Below, piece by piece: positions 1-9,514 of a DNA stretch of 64,000 bases. Each line of letters begins with the position of its first letter. Position 1 is the stretch's first letter. This DNA comes from Verrucomicrobiota bacterium (GTDB lineage Bacteria > Verrucomicrobiota > Kiritimatiellia > SS1-B-03-39 > UBA6053). A program made the translations under genes and the position numbers. The stretch is from positions 1-64,000 of the forward strand of contig JAFIGD010000009.1 in NCBI GenBank assembly GCA_020831625.1, written 5' to 3'. Below the pieces are notes generated by a model, which ran no database searches, was not told where the DNA came from, and worked only from the letters and a program-made list of their open reading frames with translations.

Positions 1-131
1 TCAGTCCGTCTGCGGACCGGGCTGGTATCGGCTCGGACCGTTGGCCCGAACACAGCGGATCGACATTTCCTACTTGTGTATACTCGTCAGCGCAACGCCC
101 CTGAAAAACGCGTGCACATTTTTTTAAAACT

Positions 132-430
132 CTAACGGCTGTTAAAACCCGGATCATGAGCAAAAGGGATTTCGATGGATTTCGGGACGCCTTCAAAATT
201 CATCCTCAAAATGCGAAGCACTTTATTTTCAAAATCATACTGGAAGGGTTCTCCGTTGAATGGATTTTCGGGCAGTTTGCCCAGATAGCCTGGAACTAAA
301 GCGCTGAGCCGGTCCGGAAACACGCCAAAATCCCGTTGATAGCGTTGCAGGGCAAGAGTCAGTTGTAATCTCCTGAGGATAGGAAACCGCTTTCCGCGCG
401 GAGCGCGCGGGTGACGATTTCGGGCTTGTC
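132..430 (-). pseudogene. C-terminal remnant of a hypothetical protein (decayed)
   Basis: A minus-strand open frame of about 99 codons has no ATG and is closed on its 5' side by a stop near 429-431. It ends in TAG at 132-134. The translation contains 'LALQRYQRDFGVFPDRLSAL' followed closely by 'LPENPFNGEPFQY'. The pattern 'RYxxDxGxxPxxLxxLVPxYL..LPxxPFxGxPFxY' resembles the C-terminal ends of exported or pilin-associated hypothetical proteins common in Planctomycetes and Verrucomicrobia. The upstream part is missing, so I read it as the leftover 3' end of a gene. The first 131 bases hold no gene I can support, and 431-516 holds only the upstream region of the esterase gene. A GTG at 321-323 could start a 63-residue product, but the homologous-looking sequence extends upstream of it. 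Confidence 0.5.
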
Positions 431-516
431 AGTGAATGAAGGAATGTCCCGGTTTTAAACAGGAATTCAAGCACTATATGATTTACTCCCCCCGAACGCC
501 GCGATAAATATTCGTC

Positions 517-1995
517 ATGCACCGCTCTCCCTGGCTTGAAATCGACGAAACAGCACCGGTCTCCTTTCGCATTGAACGGGAAAGCGATCACGGGGGAATC
601 CGGTTAAGGTATCTCCGCTATTTCTCCCACAGGATCGGCGATTTCCCGTTGGAAATGGCGGCGGTTCTGGCCGTCCCTCCGGCACCCGGCCCGCGTCCCG
701 CCCTGCTCCATCTGCACGGCGGCGCGCAATGCGCTCAGGCGGACATCGCCCTCTCCTGGGCGAAGCGGGGCTATGTGACCCTCTGCCCGGACTGGAGTCT
801 TCCCGCCAACAGCTCCGGTGCCGCGCACGCCACCCGCTGGCCCGAAAAGACACCGCCCACTCACGCGGTGTCCCTTGAAGCCGGAGAGACCACCATCGGT
901 CATATCGTCCGCGCCGCCCGCCGCGGCCTTTCCCTCCTGACCGCCCTGCCGGAGGTTCAACCCGGCCGCATCGGCATGGTCGGGATCTCCTGGGGCGGGC
1001 TGATGACCTGGCTGGTCAACGGAACCGACTCCCGTCTGCGCGCCGCCATCGCCGTTTACGGCTCCGGACGCGCGGCGAATGTCGCCATGTCCGATTCCTG
1101 GCGGAAAAATTTCCAGCCGGAAAGCGTGGCCGCCACTCAGCACGCGCCCATCCTTCATCTGAACGGCACCCACGACTTTTTCGGTCATTTGGAAACCTCT
1201 GAAGCGCTTCAGCATAAAATCGGCCCCAAGGCCCGGCGGCTCTATGTGCCCAACGAGGACCACGGACTCAGCGACGCGGCCCGGCGGAGCGCGTGGGCCT
1301 GGCTCCACCGGCTTCTGTGCGAAGACTGCGATATTCCCACGGAACCCGATATCCGTCCCGCCCCCGGAAAACGTTTTTTTCACGCGCGCTCCATGGACCG
1401 CCGCGCGGTCTGGCGGGAACGCTCCGACATCGCGGACCTCCCCGAATCCGGATGCCTTTTCGCCACCGAAACACATCCCGACGGTCTGGCCTTTTCCAGT
1501 CCCGTCCACTGCGGGTCTCCCCGCCCTCCGGAGGCGTCAACCGTGCTCTGGGATGCCGGACTTCACGGCACCGACGGCCTCTTCCTCCGCTGGGAACAGG
1601 AAAATCTCGCCGTACACGCGCCGGCAAACGCGCAGTTGACCGCAGACAAAAACGAAGTCCGCTTTTCCCCCGCCGCACATCCCTTCCGGGTCTTCCTTCG
1701 GGCGGAAATTCCGCCGGGAACACCCCTTGAACGCCTCTCGGTCACCCTGACCGCTCCGGCCAAAACCCGCGTGCAGCTTCAAGGATTTCCCGGACCGGAA
1801 ATCGAAGAGGCCTCGGTCACAGAATTTGAGACCCGAACCTGTGAACGGGACGGGAGTCAAACCCTGACCCTGAACCCGCTCACACCGCCCTCTCCCGATG
1901 GCCTCACCGTCTTCCGAATCACCCTGACATCCGACAACTCCGAACCAAGCAACATCGCCCTTCATTCCGTCCACCTCGATGAACACCATGCATAA
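517..1995 (+). CDS. alpha/beta-hydrolase (acetyl-xylan-esterase / dienelactone-hydrolase-like)
   Basis: This is a 492-residue protein with an alpha/beta-hydrolase core in roughly the first 280 residues. The oxyanion region is 'LLHLHGG' (about 64-70), the nucleophile elbow is 'GISWGG' with Ser158, the acid is probably Asp220 in 'NGTHDFF', and the base is His249 in 'NEDHG'. That is a complete catalytic triad. The C-terminal half (about 290-492) is a beta-rich extension of unknown role. There is no signal peptide, so a cytoplasmic esterase acting on imported, acylated oligosaccharides is plausible (inference). The stop overlaps the start of the next gene, indicating one transcript and a shared pathway with the glycosidase-like protein. 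I see no good Shine-Dalgarno before the ATG. Exact substrate is unknown. Confidence 0.8.
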   Translation: MHRSPWLEIDETAPVSFRIERESDHGGIRLRYLRYFSHRIGDFPLEMAAVLAVPPAPGPRPALLHLHGGAQCAQADIALSWAKRGYVTLCPDWSLPANSSGAAHATRWPEKTPPTHAVSLEAGETTIGHIVRAARRGLSLLTALPEVQPGRIGMVGISWGGLMTWLVNGTDSRLRAAIAVYGSGRAANVAMSDSWRKNFQPESVAATQHAPILHLNGTHDFFGHLETSEALQHKIGPKARRLYVPNEDHGLSDAARRSAWAWLHRLLCEDCDIPTEPDIRPAPGKRFFHARSMDRRAVWRERSDIADLPESGCLFATETHPDGLAFSSPVHCGSPRPPEASTVLWDAGLHGTDGLFLRWEQENLAVHAPANAQLTADKNEVRFSPAAHPFRVFLRAEIPPGTPLERLSVTLTAPAKTRVQLQGFPGPEIEEASVTEFETRTCERDGSQTLTLNPLTPPSPDGLTVFRITLTSDNSEPSNIALHSVHLDEHHA

Positions 1996-4270
1996 CGCCC
2001 TTCCCCACACCCTCTCCGCCCTCGTCGCTGAACACGAGGGCCCGCACCGCACTCGCCTTCACGAAAAACCCCTCGCTCCAGGCGAAACGGTCGAACTCAC
2101 CGGTGCCTGTGCGGACTGGCGTCTGCGTCTGGAAACAAAGGCCGAGGCCTGCACGCTTTCCGCATCCGTTGAGAATGGAGATGCCCGGCAAGCCGCGTTC
2201 GGCCTCGCGTTCGACGATCCGGAATGGACGCCGGAGAATTATGTCCTCCTTCCCGGCGCCGTCTACAACGGCAACCGCTTCGCCTCACAGCCCTATAAAT
2301 ATTCCCCTCCCGCCGTGGGACCCCGACCCGGCACGGACGAGCCCCTGCACATCGGCGATCTGCCCCGCCTCTCCCTCGAACCCGGACCCTCGCACCTGGA
2401 CCAGATGTCCATCGACTGCGCCATCCCCGGCATCGCCATCTTTTACCCCAAACGCAATAAAGCGCTGGTGATTCTCACCGCCCAGAAAAATGAACTGGGT
2501 CCCTTCGGACTCGAAATCATCGAAAATGACACCCGGGATCATGCCCGGCTCCTGCTTATGTCCCCCGGATTCCGCCACGACCGGGAGTTCACCATCGACG
2601 GCTTCACCCGGCCCTCCCCCGATACCGCCGCCGATCTTCCGGAGGGCTCCTCGGTTTCCCTGCCCTTCCATCTCCATTGGATCGACTGCGCCTGTATTCA
2701 GGATCTCTTCGACTTTCTCTTCGAACACCGTCAGGACTGCTTTGACCCCGCCCCGCTGCGCAACGAAATTCCGTTTTCCGCCGCCTGGGATCTCCTCCAC
2801 GCCAAACACAACCAAACCAACTGGCTGCCGGAGTACAATTTCTATCAGGTCAGCATTCTGCAGGACCCGCCCAATCCGTTTATGCTCTTTCAGGTTGGCT
2901 GGGTGGGAGGCATGATGATCCAGCTGCCGCTCATCCAGGAGGGCGATGCGGTTTCGCTGGAGCGGTGTCTGAAGATGTTCGACTTCTTTTTCCGGGCCCA
3001 GACCGATTACGGCCTCTTTTATCCCTTCTTCAACGGGAAAGAATTCCACGGCGAAATGAAGCAGGACATTGACGAGCACGGATTCGGCACGCCCGAAAAA
3101 ACAGCCAAACCCTGGACCCTCGTTCGCCGCATCGGGGACGCGCTGTACTTTCTCGTGCGCAGCTTCCGGCTGCTGGAGGAAAAAGGACTCGCGGACCGGA
3201 TCAAACCCGAATGGAAAAACGGCCTGCGTAAAAACGTGACCGCCGTTCTGGACATCTGGAACCGCCAGCATGACTTCGGGCAGTACATCGACATCCATAC
3301 CGGCGACATCGTGATCGCGCGCTCCACCGCCGGGGCTCTGATCCCCGCCGCCCTCGTGGAGGCCGCCCGCTATTTCAGCGAACCGGGCTGGACCCGAACC
3401 GCCGCAGAGATCGGCGAACATTTCCGCACCCGCGATCTCGCCGACGGCGTGACCTGCGGCGGTCCCGGGGATTGCGTGCAGGCACCCGACAGCGAATCCG
3501 TCGCCGCCCTGATCGAAAGTTTTATCCTCCTCCACGAGGAAACCGGCGGGGCAAAATGGCTCCAGGCCACCGCCGATGCCATCGCGCAGACCGCCTCCTG
3601 GGCGATGGCCTATGATTATGAATTCCCGGAGGGCACTGCACTCCAACAGATCCACGCCCAAAGCCGGGGAAGCTTTCTCGCCAACGCGCAAAACAAAACC
3701 GCTGTCCCCGGAATCTGCACCCTGTCCGGACAGGGCATTCTCCGCGCCTACCGCGCCACCGGCAACACCGCCTATCTTGAATTGCTGCGCGAAATTAGTC
3801 ATACCATTCCCCAGTACCTCGGCCGGTCCGACAAAAAAATCCCCACCCGGCTGGGCTGGGGGCGCAAAGGGCTCACGGAACTTCCCGAGGGCTGGATCTG
3901 CGAGCGGGTCAACGTCACCCAGTGGGGCGAGGCCATCGGCGAAATCTCCGCATACTCCTGCTGGTGCGAGGTCGCGATGATGCTCACCTTCGCCGAATTG
4001 CCGGGCATCTACTGGGACACGGAGGCCAACCGGGTCTTTGTCCTGGACCACATTGAGGCGGAGACTTCAGAGGATGGGCGCTCGCTCCGCCTCCACAACC
4101 CCACCGCCTTCCCCGCGCGGGTCAAACTGCTCGCCGAGAACCGCGAAGCGCGTCAGCGCCCGTTGTCCCCGCTCGCCGCCACCACCTGGCCGATAGTCGA
4201 GGTTCTCCCGAACCAAACCCTTATTCTTCAGGAACCGGATTCCGGGAAACCGTCCGGACCCGGATGTTGA
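1979..4270 (+). CDS. putative (alpha/alpha)6-barrel glycosidase-like protein
   Basis: This 763-residue protein has no signal peptide. The N-terminal ~250 residues look beta-rich and include 'LPGAVYNGNRF'. The rest is helical, with repeated aromatic/acidic segments ('GWVGGMM', 'DFGQYID', 'RVNVTQWGEA') typical of six-hairpin glycosidase folds. I cannot assign a GH family or catalytic acids with certainty. The ATG at 1979 lies inside the end of the esterase gene (17-base overlap), so the two are translationally coupled; ATG 1988 is an alternative. Its 3' end overlaps the convergent gene at 4221 by 50 bases. A clear paralogue starts at 62701, sharing 'PGAVYNGNRF', 'LSxEPGPS', 'NxTRDxARL' and the 'WxxGWVGGM' block. 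The likely role is intracellular polysaccharide or oligosaccharide breakdown (inference from fold and neighbour). Confidence 0.6.
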   Translation: MNTMHNALPHTLSALVAEHEGPHRTRLHEKPLAPGETVELTGACADWRLRLETKAEACTLSASVENGDARQAAFGLAFDDPEWTPENYVLLPGAVYNGNRFASQPYKYSPPAVGPRPGTDEPLHIGDLPRLSLEPGPSHLDQMSIDCAIPGIAIFYPKRNKALVILTAQKNELGPFGLEIIENDTRDHARLLLMSPGFRHDREFTIDGFTRPSPDTAADLPEGSSVSLPFHLHWIDCACIQDLFDFLFEHRQDCFDPAPLRNEIPFSAAWDLLHAKHNQTNWLPEYNFYQVSILQDPPNPFMLFQVGWVGGMMIQLPLIQEGDAVSLERCLKMFDFFFRAQTDYGLFYPFFNGKEFHGEMKQDIDEHGFGTPEKTAKPWTLVRRIGDALYFLVRSFRLLEEKGLADRIKPEWKNGLRKNVTAVLDIWNRQHDFGQYIDIHTGDIVIARSTAGALIPAALVEAARYFSEPGWTRTAAEIGEHFRTRDLADGVTCGGPGDCVQAPDSESVAALIESFILLHEETGGAKWLQATADAIAQTASWAMAYDYEFPEGTALQQIHAQSRGSFLANAQNKTAVPGICTLSGQGILRAYRATGNTAYLELLREISHTIPQYLGRSDKKIPTRLGWGRKGLTELPEGWICERVNVTQWGEAIGEISAYSCWCEVAMMLTFAELPGIYWDTEANRVFVLDHIEAETSEDGRSLRLHNPTAFPARVKLLAENREARQRPLSPLAATTWPIVEVLPNQTLILQEPDSGKPSGPGC

Positions 4271-4886
4271 TGCCGGGCGAACTGAGAAACACAAACTCCC
4301 GGTTCGCCGGATCATGAAACCAGGTGGTTGTCACCAGACTGCGGTTCTCATCATCCTGCTCGGACCGGAAATAAACCGGCATCGGACGCCGCTGATCCAG
4401 ATCAGGACGAAGCACGGCCGCGCGCTGGGGCGGAATGCGGGTCACCTCCTCGTTCAACGCGATCAGGATCGCACTCTGCGTCCGGTTAAACATCATGTAG
4501 GATCCGGGCGGAAACGTTTGATCCTCGATCGGCACCACCGCCGTGCTGATGCGGTCCCCCTCGGTTTGAACCAGCACCACCGCGTCCGCCACCCGGCGTT
4601 GAAACGTGACCCGGTGCGCCTCCACCCACGGGTCTTCATCCTCTCCCGCCTGTTTATTCCGGAGGTATAAAATGAACGGCTCGTTTTGGGAAACCGACAG
4701 AGGTCTCAATAAAAATGTGGAAGGAATGCGCACAGGAAGCATCTCCCCTTCATCCCGCCGGTGGAGTCCCTCGATTTCCCCTTCCTCCAGAGATAAAAAT
4801 TGAAGACGCACCCGGTCGGCGCGAACCGGGCCGAGCGCGGAAACCATCAGGACCAAAATCGTCAGACGAAGCTGTGCATAATTCAT
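4221..4886 (-). CDS. exported protein of unknown function, partner of the PilX-like protein
   Basis: This is a 221-residue protein starting at ATG 4886. The frame stays open further upstream, but only this start gives a signal peptide: 'MNYAQLRLTILVLMVSALG' then 'PVRADR'. The start lies one base after the TAA of the PilX-like gene, so the two are an operon with coupled translation. The mature part is beta-rich, with no cysteines and no motif I recognise. The C-terminus ('ANREFVFLSSPGINIRVRTV') carries no anchor. A small exported partner directly downstream of a giant PilX-like protein suggests a joint role in a pilus- or secretion-type surface structure (inference). The gene end overlaps the opposing glycosidase-like gene by 50 bases. 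Confidence 0.65.
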   Translation of the reverse strand: MNYAQLRLTILVLMVSALGPVRADRVRLQFLSLEEGEIEGLHRRDEGEMLPVRIPSTFLLRPLSVSQNEPFILYLRNKQAGEDEDPWVEAHRVTFQRRVADAVVLVQTEGDRISTAVVPIEDQTFPPGSYMMFNRTQSAILIALNEEVTRIPPQRAAVLRPDLDQRRPMPVYFRSEQDDENRSLVTTTWFHDPANREFVFLSSPGINIRVRTVSRNPVPEE

Positions 4887-4887
4887 T

Positions 4888-7800
4888 TTAAAGATCCTCA
4901 CCGTTGAGCCAGCGGAACGAGACAACCTCGAACCGTCTTCCAAAACGTTGATTGACATCGGACACATCTCCGATCGGAGTCCAGGGGTCGTCTTCCGGAT
5001 CCACAAATCCGGGCACGCGCTGCACTGTGATTTCACACCAGGCTTCGGAATCCGCGAATGCGCCGTAGGATCGTACCGTGAACGTATCCGACCGGGCGGA
5101 GAGCATCGGCCCGATCAGGGTCAGCAAATCACTCTGCAGCAAAAATCCCGGGGCGGCCTCAGCCACTTTGCTGGCGCGGTCCACCCGGTTCTGAACCCAG
5201 GGGTTCAGGTCGGCCAGATTCAATCCGCCGTCCTGAAGCCGCCGCGTGAACCCGCTGTTAAGCGACAGAATCGCGCTGATCGCGCTCTGCAGGGCCCCGG
5301 CACGTTGACTGTCGTGGTTCGCGGGATGCAGTCGGCGGTTGACGAAATCCGAAAGCGACAAAAACGGCCCGCGAATCCGGACCTCCCGCACGATTTCGCG
5401 CGCCAGCGCGTCCATCTGGGCGTCGGTCAGATTTCTGAACCCGTGCCAGCGGTCGTTTTCATTGTCGGAGGGAAGCGCCGTGCGCGTAAACGCGGTGCCG
5501 GTCAGGTCCACCGGCTCAACACGGTCCCGCACATCCAGGCTGAGATTGCGGGTCGAGGACAGTAAAGCCCGCCAGGCCTCCACCGAAGTGGAATTGACAT
5601 TGAAGGTGCCGGCCTGCATCAGATTGGCCGCAAAGGATTCCGGGGCGTCCGGCGCGATATCCTGGCCGTCAAACAAACGGTTCCGAATCGTGGCGATGGT
5701 TTCGGCGCTCCGGATCACCGGACGGAAGGTGGCGTTTGGCAGCGGGGATCCAGAGAGAAAGTCATCAAAGCGGCTCCGGGTCCCAGCGCCCGTTGCCGGG
5801 TCGGGTGTTAAACTTGAAAAGAAGAAACCGTCCCACAATGCTTCGTTCAGGAGATAAGACCAGTCCGGCCGGGTCATCGTCCACTGGCCCCGGGACCGGG
5901 GCGAATTGGCGTCATTCCATACCCTTAAATTATTGGGAAAACTTCCTGAATTCGCCGAATTCAGCGTTTGAAGACTGACCTTTTGATCGGGACGGGTCAT
6001 CACCGGAGCCAGAGAGTTCCCGATGGCCAGAGACGGCTCATCCACCATAAACGTGGTCTGGGCGTGCTGCAGTGTGCCCAGTGACATCGGCGGCAGACGC
6101 GGAACCTCAAAGAGAATGACAAAGCGGTTGTCGTCCACCGCCGAGGCACTGCTCGACGCCCCCCAGTAGCTGCCTCTGGAATCGGGGCCGTGAGTATGAA
6201 CAAACTCGCTGAACAGGGCGTTCCAGCCCTCGACCCGCGCGGCCTGTCCTCCCCACAAATCCCCGATCCGCAAATTCGGAATAAACCAACTGGACCGCGC
6301 GTTTGTAAAATGACCCTGTTCGTAGGAGGCCGCCCGCAAATTGAACTGACTCATCAAATTCACCGGACGGGTACTGGATTCATTCTTCAAAAACGCGTCG
6401 TAAATGAAAAACGGCCGTTTCACGTCCTCATACACCGTCGGCGGAAACGGGAGTGAAAACTCCGAGGCCATTTCCACATTCGAGGCCTCAAAGGATCCGA
6501 AAAACGGAGGGGCGGAACTGCCCGCCGTCCGGTTCACTCCGGCCACCTGAATTTTCTGCACCCAGTTTGACTGGCTCACATTCCGGGTCCGCACCCGGAT
6601 ATTCGCATCGGAGGGGACGGGGGTTTGCCAGGGGTCCTCAAACCAAATCCCGGAGGTCACCGGCAGAAAACTGGTGATGCCCGGCCGCAGCTCCAAATTC
6701 ACCCCGCTGAAATCGGAGTGGACCATCTGACCGGAGAAACGCTGGTACCTCACTTCGGTGTCCACCCCGCTGAAAAACATCACCTCGCCGGGCTCCATCA
6801 CCACCCCGCCCCCGACGGGACCTCTCAACGTCAGTTGGAAGGCCTCGTGCGCTTCGCCCCGGTAGACATCGGTCGCGCCGGTCACGTCTTCAAACAAATT
6901 CGCCAGCCGAACGTTGTGGGTTGTGTCACCCGCCACATCCATCTCCAGTTCCATATCTATAAACCGTAAGCTCAACTGCAGCGGCTGTCCATACGCCGCG
7001 CCGGTGGCCAGCGGAACATTGTAGGGATTCCACAGGGTCACCATCGGCTCCATAAACACATCCACCCGATGCTCGGTGATATTCCCGTCCGCATCTGCGG
7101 ATTCGGGAATTGGCTCGGTCCGTATACTGAAAATCACTTGAGCGCGGGTGACGATCGGCGACAAACCCGGCACAATCGGACGCTCAATGGGCCGGGGAAC
7201 GGTGTGACTCGTTCCCGGAGGACCGTATACCCGGGCATAGGTCCAGGCGGATGGATCCTGCGCATACCGGCGGGCCCAGGAAAGACCTTCCGGCATGGGA
7301 TACAGCCCACGCCCCTGCGCCACTTCCCGGCCGGCGATATTCCGGAATTGATCTATCCCCAATCCGTATCGGGCACGGTCCGGGTCATTGATCTTGTACA
7401 TCCGATGAAAATTCCGGAGTAAATTCCAACTGGGCCCTCTGACGCGCGGCGCGATGGCATTCGGCGGATTCGTCGCCTGATTATTGGGACTGTTTTCCGA
7501 TGTGAATCCGAAAGGACTGAAATCCCGGATGGCGAACACAGGCGTGATCGTTTCGCCCGCTGGAAAACCGGACGGCCGCGGCTGCGCGGGAAGCTCCGCA
7601 TCCGGGGAGGCGGAACCGAAAAGCGGATGCGCGAGAAAATCCGTCAGCGGCATTTCAAAAGCCAGACTCAAATCGGTGCGCAGTCCCCCGCGCGCCGTGT
7701 TCGTCATCAGCCCCCGCGAAACCAGAGAGAAATCATGATAGCGCAGCCCCCGCATACTTTCAAAGGCGGCCCGGCTTTCCGGTGTCCATCCCAAATACGA

Positions 7801-8604
7801 CATGTGCGGCATGCCCACCATGCGTTCCCGCCGCTCCGCGAACGCGACACTGTTCGGATCGTTCTCCAGCGGATACCAGCCGGAAGCCGATAACGGTTGC
7901 ATCCCCTCCGCATCATAGGTGAACAGTTCCGCCGCGTGGCGCTGCGCGGTGCGCATACTGTACTGACGCCGGATTTCATTGTCGGTACCCCGGTACGGAT
8001 CCTGAAGATTGAAGCGGGCTTTGGTTCCCTCGTCTCTCACCCAAAATCCGTACCAACCGAAATTCGTCCCCGCGACCGGCCCGGTAATCGGCACCGTGGG
8101 CACCAGAATCCCGTCCTCCGCCCGCAGAATCGTTCCCGCGCCCACCAACGGAACCGCATGCGGCGCGGCACCCGGATCCGATTCGATATCCGTCACATTC
8201 TCCAGCGGAGCAGGTGTCGACCCCGAAACCAGCCAGCCCAGAAACCCTTTGCTGCGGGCGTCGTTCTCATCGTACACCTGACTGTCCCAGACCCCCGTCC
8301 AGTGCCGTGTCCGGTCATGGCGGTTCAGCCCGGGCTGATACACATTGTTTCCGCCGCTTCGGAACAGATCCGCCGGACCCGAAACCCGGGTGTCCGGCCC
8401 CAGTGTCTCCTGCAGACGGGCCACCGCCAGCTCGGCGCCCAGCCGCGCGTTGTTCCGCGCCTGGATGCCGTCCAGCATCGTGGTCGCTTTGCGAAGCTCC
8501 ATCCGCACAATCGTGGTTAATCCCAGCACAACCATCACCAACAGACTGACGACCAGAAGCGTCACCAGCAATACGGAACCGTTTTTGTGTTTTAAGCATT
8601 TCAT
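4888..8604 (-). CDS. large PilX-like protein (Verru_Chthon cassette protein A-like)
   Basis: This 1238-residue protein has a single N-terminal membrane helix just after a short basic leader: 'MKCLKHKNGSVLLVTLLVVS' and on through 'LVMVVLGLTTIVRMELRKAT'. This is the PilX/type IV pilus-assembly layout. It is then followed by a very long Pro/Asn/Arg-rich extracytoplasmic region with many 'LNLxxxxNPxV' and 'RPxxR' segments. Size and N-terminus fit Verru_Chthon cassette protein A, a family of about 1200-1500 residues known from Verrucomicrobia. In that cassette, pseudopilins B, C and D usually follow. None does here; only the 221-residue exported protein is downstream, so this is a solitary or divergent member. 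Two copies of TTAAACG lie within 40 bases upstream of the start (see 8609-8643). Function is unproven; presumably a minor pilin-like tip or scaffold protein. Confidence 0.7.
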   Translation of the reverse strand: MKCLKHKNGSVLLVTLLVVSLLVMVVLGLTTIVRMELRKATTMLDGIQARNNARLGAELAVARLQETLGPDTRVSGPADLFRSGGNNVYQPGLNRHDRTRHWTGVWDSQVYDENDARSKGFLGWLVSGSTPAPLENVTDIESDPGAAPHAVPLVGAGTILRAEDGILVPTVPITGPVAGTNFGWYGFWVRDEGTKARFNLQDPYRGTDNEIRRQYSMRTAQRHAAELFTYDAEGMQPLSASGWYPLENDPNSVAFAERRERMVGMPHMSYLGWTPESRAAFESMRGLRYHDFSLVSRGLMTNTARGGLRTDLSLAFEMPLTDFLAHPLFGSASPDAELPAQPRPSGFPAGETITPVFAIRDFSPFGFTSENSPNNQATNPPNAIAPRVRGPSWNLLRNFHRMYKINDPDRARYGLGIDQFRNIAGREVAQGRGLYPMPEGLSWARRYAQDPSAWTYARVYGPPGTSHTVPRPIERPIVPGLSPIVTRAQVIFSIRTEPIPESADADGNITEHRVDVFMEPMVTLWNPYNVPLATGAAYGQPLQLSLRFIDMELEMDVAGDTTHNVRLANLFEDVTGATDVYRGEAHEAFQLTLRGPVGGGVVMEPGEVMFFSGVDTEVRYQRFSGQMVHSDFSGVNLELRPGITSFLPVTSGIWFEDPWQTPVPSDANIRVRTRNVSQSNWVQKIQVAGVNRTAGSSAPPFFGSFEASNVEMASEFSLPFPPTVYEDVKRPFFIYDAFLKNESSTRPVNLMSQFNLRAASYEQGHFTNARSSWFIPNLRIGDLWGGQAARVEGWNALFSEFVHTHGPDSRGSYWGASSSASAVDDNRFVILFEVPRLPPMSLGTLQHAQTTFMVDEPSLAIGNSLAPVMTRPDQKVSLQTLNSANSGSFPNNLRVWNDANSPRSRGQWTMTRPDWSYLLNEALWDGFFFSSLTPDPATGAGTRSRFDDFLSGSPLPNATFRPVIRSAETIATIRNRLFDGQDIAPDAPESFAANLMQAGTFNVNSTSVEAWRALLSSTRNLSLDVRDRVEPVDLTGTAFTRTALPSDNENDRWHGFRNLTDAQMDALAREIVREVRIRGPFLSLSDFVNRRLHPANHDSQRAGALQSAISAILSLNSGFTRRLQDGGLNLADLNPWVQNRVDRASKVAEAAPGFLLQSDLLTLIGPMLSARSDTFTVRSYGAFADSEAWCEITVQRVPGFVDPEDDPWTPIGDVSDVNQRFGRRFEVVSFRWLNGEDL

Positions 8605-8608
8605 GATT

Positions 8609-8643
8609 CGTTTAACCTACTCCAATCCTGAAAAGACGTTTAA
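8609..8643 (-). promoter_or_regulatory. direct repeat TTAAACG upstream of the PilX-like gene
   Basis: CGTTTAA occurs at 8609-8615 and again at 8637-8643 on the plus strand (TTAAACG read in the direction of the gene). These are 28 bp apart and just upstream of the ATG at 8604. The same heptamer occurs at 16665-16671 upstream of the subtilase, and a one-base variant (CGTTTTAA) touches the LacI-regulator start at 26079. LacI-family operators commonly centre on A/T-flanked CG, so this may be a shared operator. That is inference from a short motif. Confidence 0.3.
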
Positions 8644-8709
8644 AGGAAATGACGCAATGAAGGGCTGTATCTGAGTTTACTGTGAACCGAACCGTGAGGA
8701 TACATGTTT

Positions 8710-9450
8710 TCATCGGCCGATAAAACCGTCCTCTCCAACCGTGCGCATCTCAGAGACCGTGACAAATTGAAACCCCTGTTCCCGGAGGGACTCCAGAATC
8801 CGGGGCATTACCTCAAGCGTCTTGCCCGACCAGGAATGCATCAGCAGAATATCCCCCGACTGAATGTTTGTGGTCATCCTTTCGAAAATCATCTCCGCCG
8901 TGATCTCAGGAACCCAATCCGTTGAGTCCACACTCGCGTTCACCGCGGGCATCTGAAGTTCGGTCAGAACCTCCCACAGACTCTCGTTGTACTGTAGATA
9001 AGGCGCGCGGTACAAACGGGGCGCGGTGTGGGTCACGGCCTGAAGGGCCGCCTGGGTTTGCAGGGTCTCCTCCCTCACCTGTTCCGGGGAAAGATCCTTC
9101 ATGTTCGCGTGCGTATAGGAATGATTGCCAATCTCCATTCCGGCCGCGTGAAGCGCCCGCACGATGTCGGGTTCCTTTTCCACCCGGTTCCCAATGAGAA
9201 AAAACGTCGCCCGGACCTGTTGTTCTTTGAATAGACGCAACAAGTGAAGGCAATTCGCGTCCGGTCCGTCATCAAAGGTCAGGGCGACCACTTTTTCTTC
9301 AGTCATCACCCGCCGGATTGGACGGTCAATTCGTTCCATCGGAGGTGCTTCCGAAGAGACGTCGCCACCCGGCCCGGCACGCTCGGCTTCCCGGCTCCCG
9401 TCCGCGCAAACAGACAGTCCATAAAGAAGAAACGGGAATAAGCGCTGCAT
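8710..9450 (-). CDS. secreted polysaccharide deacetylase (NodB-type)
   Basis: This 246-residue protein has a short N-terminal export signal ('MQRLFPFLLYGLSVCADG'). A TTG at 9492 would add 14 residues but would bury the signal, so I chose the ATG at 9450. The NodB homology domain shows its usual motifs in order: 'TFDDGPD' (metal Asp and catalytic Asp), 'HSYTH' (the two metal-binding His), 'RAPY', a 'DSTDW' segment, and 'ILLMHS' near the end. It should remove N- or O-acetyl groups from a cell-wall or exopolysaccharide chain outside the cytoplasmic membrane, using a divalent metal. Substrate cannot be read from the sequence. It stands between the giant subtilase and the PilX-like gene on the same strand. 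Confidence 0.85.
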   Translation of the reverse strand: MQRLFPFLLYGLSVCADGSREAERAGPGGDVSSEAPPMERIDRPIRRVMTEEKVVALTFDDGPDANCLHLLRLFKEQQVRATFFLIGNRVEKEPDIVRALHAAGMEIGNHSYTHANMKDLSPEQVREETLQTQAALQAVTHTAPRLYRAPYLQYNESLWEVLTELQMPAVNASVDSTDWVPEITAEMIFERMTTNIQSGDILLMHSWSGKTLEVMPRILESLREQGFQFVTVSEMRTVGEDGFIGR

Positions 9451-9514
9451 GAATGTCGCGGGATTTGTTTTTTGAGATTTCACAGGATGCAATAAAGGTC
9501 ACACTTTAAAAATC

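Noticed and set aside
1-131. Short minus-strand open frame of about 21 codons at the left edge
   Set aside because: No ribosome site and no recognisable sequence; too short to support as a gene.
2285-4051. A 588-codon open frame antisense to the glycosidase-like gene
   Set aside because: Gly/Glu-rich composition without motifs; the plus-strand gene has a paralogue at 62701 and is the real one.
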